Assembly (NCBI GenBank): GCA_036397815.1
Contig: DASWIE010000070.1
Coordinates: forward strand, 1-34,593
DNA from: DASQFY01 sp036397815
GTDB lineage: Bacteria > Chloroflexota > Limnocylindria > QHBO01
Direction of reading: 5' to 3'
Length of the DNA stretch: 34,593 nucleotides
The position numbers were made by a program, and so were the translations under genes. Below the pieces are notes generated by a model. It saw only the letters and a program-made list of their open reading frames with translations, did no database searches and was not told the origin of the DNA. Positions 29,476 to 34,593 of this stretch are shown here, piece after piece; positions within the stretch are counted from its first letter, which is position 1; each line of letters starts with the position of its first letter.

Positions 29476-31695
29476 TCAGCGGTGCCGCCGGCGGCGGGCT
29501 GCGACGTTCACAACGCCCAGGGCGGTCGTTCCGCCGAGCAGCAACCACAGCAGGACAGGCGATCCGCCGCCACTCCCACTCCCGTGTTCGCCGACGGTGT
29601 TGGGAAGCCTGGAAGTGGCCGGCACCGGTGTTGGCGCTGGCAGCGAGGACGGGCTCGGGACCGGCGCTGGGTCGTTCGCGGCTTGCTCTCCCACAGCGAA
29701 CTCGCTGAGGGACGTGATCGCCATGGCGGTGATGCTGGTGGGCAGAGCCGCCCCCACGGTTGGGGCGCTCCAGGTGGCGTCGCGCTTGCCGACCACGAAG
29801 CGGTCGGTCCGGGCGCCGGGATCAACGTCCCCCACAACGAACGTCAACGTCAGGTCGAGGGTGTCGAAGGCGGCCGCCTCGTTGCGCAGGACCCAGTGTC
29901 GGTTGACGCTGGCAGCGGGGTTGATGACCGATGCGGCGGCATCCGGATGGTCCCCGGGAATCGAGCTGGCGACCATCGAGCCTTGCGTTGAGATGGATCC
30001 GAAGGTTAGGCTGATTGGCGTGTAGGCGGCCGTGTCGCCGACCTCGAAGGTGATGACGACACCGGTGCCCATCGGGACAGGCTTGCGCAAGGCGCCAGCG
30101 ACGTGCCCCGCCGTGCGAACGACGGTGCCGGTTGGACCGATGCTGACGGTTCCCGATCCCGCATTCAGTACTCCCTGGACCAGGGCGAGCGTCCCATCCA
30201 CCATGATCTGGCCCGAGGTCGTCAAGCTGGCGCCTCCCCCATTCACAGTCAGGTCGTGGAACGGGATGACGGAACCGCTGATGAGCTGGGTGCCGACCAG
30301 GACCACCAGGCTCGTTCCCGGGTCGACGCTACCGGATGTCACTGTCCAGTTGCGGCCGGTGCGCAGCGTGCCGGCCAGGGTCAGCGTGCCGGACGGCTTG
30401 GCGATGACCAGGTTCGGCAACGCGCCGGCGGTGGGGGTGGCGGCGCCGGTGAAGGTCTGGTCGGCGCTGCCGTCGATCTGCAGGGTGGCGGTGCCGCCGG
30501 CGTAGGTCGAGGCCTGGCTGATGGCACCCCGGGCCGAGAGGGTGCCGAGGTTCATGCTGCCGGCGGTCAGCGTCAGGTTGCCGTCGACGGTCAGGGTCGT
30601 GCCGGCGGCAATGGTGATGGTGCCGGCCCGCAGCTCGACGTTGTCCAGGGCGTGGCTGCCGCTGATGGTCAGCGTGGCGGCGAACACGACCGTGCTGCCG
30701 GTCGGGTCGAGGGCGCCGCTCTGGTAGGTCCAGTTGCGGCCGGTGCGCAGCGTGCCGGCCAGGGTCAGCGTGCCGGACGGCTTGGCGATGACCAGGTTCG
30801 GCAACGCGCCGGCGGTGGGGGTGGCGGCGCCGGTGAAGGTCTGGTCGGCGGTGCCGTCGATCTGCAGGGTGGCGGTGCCGCCGGCGTAGGTCGAGGCCTG
30901 GCTGATGGCACCCCGGGCCGAGAGGGTGCCGAGGTTCATGCTGCCGGCGGTCAGCGTCAGGTTGCCGTCGACGATCAGGGTCGTGCCGGCGGCAATGGTC
31001 TTGTTTCCCGACAGGAACGTGACATGGTTGAAGCTCAGGGCACCGCCGAGGTCAATGGTGGCAGCCGACGTCGAGAACGAGACCGTTCCCCCGTTCGGGG
31101 TGAAGGTGCCTCCGGTTCGGGTGAAGGCGGCTGTCACCCGCAGCGTGCCAGTCGTGCTCGTGAATGTCCCGTTGCTGAGCGTGAATCCCCCGTTCACGGT
31201 GATAGCGGAGCTGCCCCCGGCAAAGGCTCCGTCGCCCTGCGCGAAGCCACTGGCGCCGACCGTAAGGGCGGAGCCTCCCGCCTGTGTGACCGTGCCGGTA
31301 TAGCCGGCGTTGATGGCGATTCCGAGGACCGACGTGGTGACATCAATCGTTGAGGGCTTGGTGCTCGTGGCGTCAAAGACCACGATGTCGCCCGCGGCGG
31401 GGACGAGGAGGCCGGACCAGTTGAGCGCCTCGGACCAGTTGTTGGTCACGCCGAGCCCGCTCCACGTGCGGGTGGCGGCGTGTGCGCCACCCGGATTGAT
31501 GACTGCGACGCCCAGGGCCACGGCGAGGAGCGCGATCGGCGAGAGGTGGCGAACGCGCCGCCTTGGGCTCCCCCGCTGGAAGGATGCGATGCTGCGGTAC
31601 CGCGGTACCGGGACGGGCAGCTTCGCCAGTTGTACAGCCTCCAAGCCGGCGCCCTCGCGCAGGCGCGCGGAACCTAACCTCCCCCACGAGACCAT
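29476..31695 (-). CDS. Large secreted repeat-rich surface protein with C-terminal anchor
   Basis: Start uncertain: ATG 31693-31695 (739 residues) is used, TTG 31644 is possible, and the frame is open to 31821. An Arg-rich region leads into a signal peptide (LSPIALLAVALGVAVINPGGAHA), cleaved near residue 73. The mature part begins with Trp-rich TWSGLGVTNNWSEALNW and SGLLVPAAGDIVVFD, as in many adhesin-like beta-helix proteins. A long Thr/Gly/Ala beta-rich repeat region follows. Two copies of a 128-residue unit are nearly identical at DNA level. Then come a Pro-rich stretch, SRLPNTVGEHG (LPxTG-like with Val for Gly), a membrane helix LLWLLLGGTTALGVVNVA and a basic tail RRRRHR. This tail is a cell-wall or membrane anchor. 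Adhesion is inferred. It lies 150 bp downstream of the GGDEF-EAL gene. Confidence 0.83.
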   Translation of the reverse strand: MVSWGRLGSARLREGAGLEAVQLAKLPVPVPRYRSIASFQRGSPRRRVRHLSPIALLAVALGVAVINPGGAHAATRTWSGLGVTNNWSEALNWSGLLVPAAGDIVVFDATSTKPSTIDVTTSVLGIAINAGYTGTVTQAGGSALTVGASGFAQGDGAFAGGSSAITVNGGFTLSNGTFTSTTGTLRVTAAFTRTGGTFTPNGGTVSFSTSAATIDLGGALSFNHVTFLSGNKTIAAGTTLIVDGNLTLTAGSMNLGTLSARGAISQASTYAGGTATLQIDGTADQTFTGAATPTAGALPNLVIAKPSGTLTLAGTLRTGRNWTYQSGALDPTGSTVVFAATLTISGSHALDNVELRAGTITIAAGTTLTVDGNLTLTAGSMNLGTLSARGAISQASTYAGGTATLQIDGSADQTFTGAATPTAGALPNLVIAKPSGTLTLAGTLRTGRNWTVTSGSVDPGTSLVVLVGTQLISGSVIPFHDLTVNGGGASLTTSGQIMVDGTLALVQGVLNAGSGTVSIGPTGTVVRTAGHVAGALRKPVPMGTGVVITFEVGDTAAYTPISLTFGSISTQGSMVASSIPGDHPDAAASVINPAASVNRHWVLRNEAAAFDTLDLTLTFVVGDVDPGARTDRFVVGKRDATWSAPTVGAALPTSITAMAITSLSEFAVGEQAANDPAPVPSPSSLPAPTPVPATSRLPNTVGEHGSGSGGGSPVLLWLLLGGTTALGVVNVAARRRRHR
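30344..30615. repeat. 272-bp near-identical tandem repeat, copy 1
   Basis: It matches 30728-30999 over 272 bp with only two mismatches that I can see. The offset is 384 bp, exactly 128 codons, so the surface-protein frame is kept. Such identity indicates recent duplication or gene conversion. Confidence 0.95.
30728..30999. repeat. 272-bp near-identical tandem repeat, copy 2
   Basis: Partner of 30344-30615 within the surface-protein gene. Flanking sequence between the copies is diverged, so the identity is limited to this block. Recombination between copies would delete or add 128 residues in frame. Confidence 0.95.
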
Positions 31696-31844
31696 AGCAG
31701 CGCCCCGCAGGGATGGAATCAATCGATAGTCCTGCCCCGTCGCACCCGGCACGACACTTCCGACAAGTAGGCGAGTGCGCATCGCGCGCTCCAGCGTTGT
31801 CGAGCCGGGGTCCGCCCTCAACTCCGACTTGGGCGATCCCTTTT

Positions 31845-34319
31845 TTAGGCCGCTCCTGCATCGGGAAGGGCCCGGCGATCCGTCACGCGCTTCTCGCGAG
31901 CTCGGCCTCGGATCCGCGGCGTGGCCGCGGTCTGCTCGGGTGCGCCTGCCGACGAGGCCTCAGTCCGGAGGCGTTCGCTCAGCTGGACCTCCGTCTGCGG
32001 TCGCGCGAAGTAGTATCCCTGGCCGTAGACGCAGCCAAGCGATCGCATGCGCTCGGCCTGCTCGCCGGTCTCGATCCCCTCGGCCACGGTCACGATCTTC
32101 AGCGATTCGGATAGCGCCACGATGGCGCCGGCCAGCGCGGACGAACGGGAATCGACCTCCACGTCCTGCACGAATTCGCTCGCGATCTTGAGTGCGTCGA
32201 CCGGGAATTGGCGAAGGTGGCTGAGCGAGAAGTAGCCGGTGCCGAAGTCGTCGATCACGATCTGCACGCCCAGCTCACGCAGCGAGCTCAGCGTTGCGAC
32301 GGTGGGCGGCGTCGCCTTCAGCAAGGCGGTCTCGGTGATCTCGAGGATGAGTGTCCTGGCCTCGATCCCCGCCTCTCGCAGCGTGTTTGCGACGGCGTCC
32401 ACGAACCCTGGCTGCTGGATCTCGCGTGCTGAGACGTTCACGCAGAGGAAGAGATCCGCGGGCGTGAGCCCGCTGCGCCGCCACGCCCCCGCGCGCTGGC
32501 ACGCCTGTTGGAGCACCCAGCGGCCGATCGGCAGGATGGCGCCGTTCTCCTCCGCGATCTCGATGAACTGGCCGGGCAGCACCATGCCGCGCTCCGGGTG
32601 ATCCCAGCGGACGAGCGCCTCGACGCCGGCGGTGGCGCCGGATGCAAGGGCCACGATCGGCTGGAACTCGAGGCGCAGCTGATCCAACTCGACCGCGCGC
32701 TGCAGCTGCGCGCCGAGCTCGTGGCGCTCGCGGATCGCAGCATGCATGCCCGGGTCGAAGATCGCGAAGCCCGACTTTCCGTTCGCCTTGGCCATGTACA
32801 TCGCCACGTCGGCGTTGCGAACGACGTCCGATGCGGACTCCGTGATATCCCGCGCGCTCGCAATGCCGATGCTGGCCGTGACGGTGACCGGATCGGTACC
32901 GATCAGGTACGGGACCCGCAGGTCGCGGACGAGCCGGTCGGCCATTGACCGCGAACGGGTCAGCTCGGGGTCGTCATCGGTCAGAATCGCAAACTCGTCG
33001 CCACCCAGGCGGGCGACCAGGTCACCCTGGCGCACGAGTCCGGAGATCCGCTCGGTGACCGCCACCAGCAGGGCGTCACCGGCCGCGTGGCCGAGCGTGT
33101 CGTTCACGACCTTGAAGTCGTCGAGGTCGATGAAGAGCACCGCCGTGACCATTCCGGACGCAGGGGTGTCGTGATGATGGCTGGCTTCGATCACGCGCTC
33201 CAGGCTCATCTGGAACGTGTAGCGGTTGGCCGCCCCGGTCAATGAGTCCCGCTCCGCCAGGTCCTGCACGTGTTGCAGGAGCACCGCGTTGCGGAGGTTC
33301 AGGGCCGCGACGGCGGCAAACTGCCCGAGCACGGACGTGACCCGCCGCTCGATGCCGAAGATCGTCCGGGACCGATGCTCCATGACGATCGCGCCGACGG
33401 GCCGACCGTCAACGATCATGGGCGCCACCAGCAGGTTGCGCGCGTTGGGCAGCGCCCAAGCCAGCAGCGGATTCTTCGCGGCATCGAGACGCCGCACAGG
33501 AATCGGCTCACGGTAGTCCCAGGCCTTCAGAATGATCGCGTCCGGATCGACGGCAGCGGTCGGCACCTCCGCGGCGCCGCGCGCCGCCAGGATCACGATC
33601 TTGTCCTCCGACGCGCCGACCAGCATGCCGCGCGCGAAGTCGAACCGCTCGGCCAGGCTGTCGAGAACGATGCGCGCCTGGTGCACCGGGTCGCCGACCT
33701 CGTCCAACCGGCCACCGACGTCGACCAGCGCCTGCAGGTCGGCGCGCCGCTGTCGGAGCTCGCGCTCGTTCATGGCCGAGAAGATCGAGGTCGCCAGCGC
33801 AAACAACCAGAAGGCTGAGACGTTCAGCACCGGCATCCGGTCAAAGGCGACCTCGCGCCCCGGGATGACATCCACCGGAGGGAGGAGTTGCGCCGCCTGG
33901 GCATACAGGACCACGAAGAGCAGCAGCGAGTGCCACAGCGCAATCTTCAGGCCGGTCCGATATGACGCCAGCAGCGAGACCGCCACAAGGTGCAGGTAGG
34001 CAAGGAACCGCATCGGGCTCTGTGTTCCGCCGGTGGCGTACATCGCGTACGCGAGATAGAGGCCATCCAGCAGGAGCAGGCCGCTGAGCAGGGCGAATCC
34101 GCCACGCCCCGCGTGTCGGCGAGCCCACTCGACGAAGACCGACGCGACGACGTAGGTGACCGTGATCGCCGCGAGCGTCTGAATCGGTGCGCCGAGCGCC
34201 TGCGGATACAGCGCGCTCCAGCTGAGCACGATGACGGCGAAGGCGATGCGCAGGCCGAGCAGGTAGGTCATCCGGTCGCTGAGCGCTGCGTAGTCGGCGC
34301 GGTCGGGCTTCTGGATCAC
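31845..34319 (-). CDS. Membrane GAF-GGDEF-EAL bifunctional cyclic-di-GMP enzyme
   Basis: Eight hundred and twenty-four residues from GTG 34317-34319, with GAGGAG 5 nt upstream. An N-terminal membrane sensor of about six helices (residues 18-180) resembles a MASE-type domain. A GAF domain covers about 195-345. The GGDEF domain (about 355-525) has an intact active site, RLGGDEF, and an intact inhibitory RxxD site (RQGD) five residues before it. The EAL domain (about 535-785) reads EALVRW with VNVSA, LEITE, IDDFGTG, LKIA, AEGIE and QGYYFARP. Both synthesis and hydrolysis of cyclic-di-GMP are therefore possible. The start overlaps the stop of the upstream small gene (GTGA). The stop TAA is followed by AAAA, and the surface-protein gene follows 150 bp later. 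Confidence 0.95.
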   Translation of the reverse strand: MIQKPDRADYAALSDRMTYLLGLRIAFAVIVLSWSALYPQALGAPIQTLAAITVTYVVASVFVEWARRHAGRGGFALLSGLLLLDGLYLAYAMYATGGTQSPMRFLAYLHLVAVSLLASYRTGLKIALWHSLLLFVVLYAQAAQLLPPVDVIPGREVAFDRMPVLNVSAFWLFALATSIFSAMNERELRQRRADLQALVDVGGRLDEVGDPVHQARIVLDSLAERFDFARGMLVGASEDKIVILAARGAAEVPTAAVDPDAIILKAWDYREPIPVRRLDAAKNPLLAWALPNARNLLVAPMIVDGRPVGAIVMEHRSRTIFGIERRVTSVLGQFAAVAALNLRNAVLLQHVQDLAERDSLTGAANRYTFQMSLERVIEASHHHDTPASGMVTAVLFIDLDDFKVVNDTLGHAAGDALLVAVTERISGLVRQGDLVARLGGDEFAILTDDDPELTRSRSMADRLVRDLRVPYLIGTDPVTVTASIGIASARDITESASDVVRNADVAMYMAKANGKSGFAIFDPGMHAAIRERHELGAQLQRAVELDQLRLEFQPIVALASGATAGVEALVRWDHPERGMVLPGQFIEIAEENGAILPIGRWVLQQACQRAGAWRRSGLTPADLFLCVNVSAREIQQPGFVDAVANTLREAGIEARTLILEITETALLKATPPTVATLSSLRELGVQIVIDDFGTGYFSLSHLRQFPVDALKIASEFVQDVEVDSRSSALAGAIVALSESLKIVTVAEGIETGEQAERMRSLGCVYGQGYYFARPQTEVQLSERLRTEASSAGAPEQTAATPRIRGRAREKRVTDRRALPDAGAA

Positions 34320-34593
34320 AGCTGCTCCTCATCCTGGAATGCGACCACTGTTTCGGTGGCGGTCCTTGGAGCGACCCGTAGCTTCGGATCGCGGGCGTCG
34401 ACCCATCCCTGCACCAGCAGGAAGAGGACGACGGCGACGTTCAGGACCAGCGGGAAGCCGAAGGTCACCGCGACGACGGCGGCCGCTTCCGGCTTCAGGA
34501 CGCGGCCGACCTGCCCCACCGCCGCGTCGAACACGAGGGCCAGCGGACCAGGCGCGGTCGTCGCCGCGGGCTGCGATGGGGTCACGACGGCGG
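34316..34593 (-). CDS. Small membrane protein or C-terminal part of a larger one, truncated by window edge
   Basis: The minus-strand frame runs from the window edge to the TGA at 34316-34318, which overlaps the GTG of the GGDEF-EAL gene. A GTG at 34583-34585 could start an 89-residue protein, but the frame stays open beyond it, so the real start may lie outside. One membrane helix is visible (VVAVTFGFPLVLNVAVVLFLLV), followed by QGWVDARDPKLRVAP, a basic cytoplasmic segment, and an acidic end. A helix-plus-DPKLR tail resembles the end of larger actinobacterial-type membrane proteins, so this may be only a C-terminus. Translational coupling to the GGDEF-EAL gene suggests a linked function. The family is unknown to me. 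Confidence 0.55.
   Translation of the reverse strand, partial: AVVTPSQPAATTAPGPLALVFDAAVGQVGRVLKPEAAAVVAVTFGFPLVLNVAVVLFLLVQGWVDARDPKLRVAPRTATETVVAFQDEEQL

Noticed and set aside
31696..31844. Possible cyclic-di-GMP riboswitch between the GGDEF-EAL and surface-protein genes
   Set aside because: Context is tempting, but I could not find the conserved core bases of class I or II cyclic-di-GMP aptamers on the minus strand.

Overview
The window is GC-rich (roughly two thirds G+C), gene-dense and entirely chromosomal in style. I see no phage, insertion sequence, CRISPR array, tRNA or rRNA. Several features fit a member of the Chloroflexota, perhaps a Limnocylindria-like lineage: copper enzymes with an extra N-terminal cupredoxin module, a LuxR-helix/VOC fusion, a DUF5661-CBS protein, an actinobacterial-type Lhr helicase and glycogen synthase, and at least eight genes that look leaderless behind a TANNNT -10 box. 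This assignment is inference; a high-GC actinobacterium is the main alternative.

Layout. (1) 1-5914: the 3' part of a beta-CASP metallo-beta-lactamase nuclease converges on a 1502-residue Lhr helicase. The gap between them carries three helically phased DnaA-box-like 9-mers. (2) 6140-11723: a copper-redox block. A small F420/flavin-type oxidoreductase is followed by a NirK-like copper nitrite reductase, a NarL-type two-component system, an unrecognised 165-residue protein and a two-domain multicopper oxidase. The reductase and the oxidase share a membrane-anchored N-terminal cupredoxin domain, and the regulators lie between them. (3) 11979-17781: small stress and envelope genes. These are DUF5661-CBS, a three-gene operon (membrane protein, SDR with a Tyr-to-Phe active site, DUF998), a CBS protein flanked by two small proteins with the same four-cysteine pattern, DoxX, a two-helix membrane protein and DUF4260. 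(4) 17877-22510: a LuxR/VOC fusion, an ABC-2 exporter, a DUF1003-like protein and glycogen synthase. (5) 22544-29303: a PAS-PAS-GAF-EAL protein diverges from a five-gene operon (ATPase, permease, ATPase, permease, esterase). (6) 29476-34593: a repeat-rich surface protein lies downstream of a membrane GGDEF-EAL protein, with a small membrane protein at the right edge.

How parts work together. Regions 5 and 6 point to cyclic-di-GMP turnover next to a candidate adhesin. Region 2 points to copper-dependent nitrite or other redox chemistry at the outer face of the membrane under NarL-type control. Genes are packed tightly: co-directional neighbours overlap by ATGA or GTGA, and convergent neighbours are 4 to 9 bp apart or overlap. 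The likeliest new material is the shared-cupredoxin copper cassette with its regulators, the twin four-cysteine proteins around the CBS gene, the phased DnaA-like boxes, and the widespread leaderless promoter architecture.
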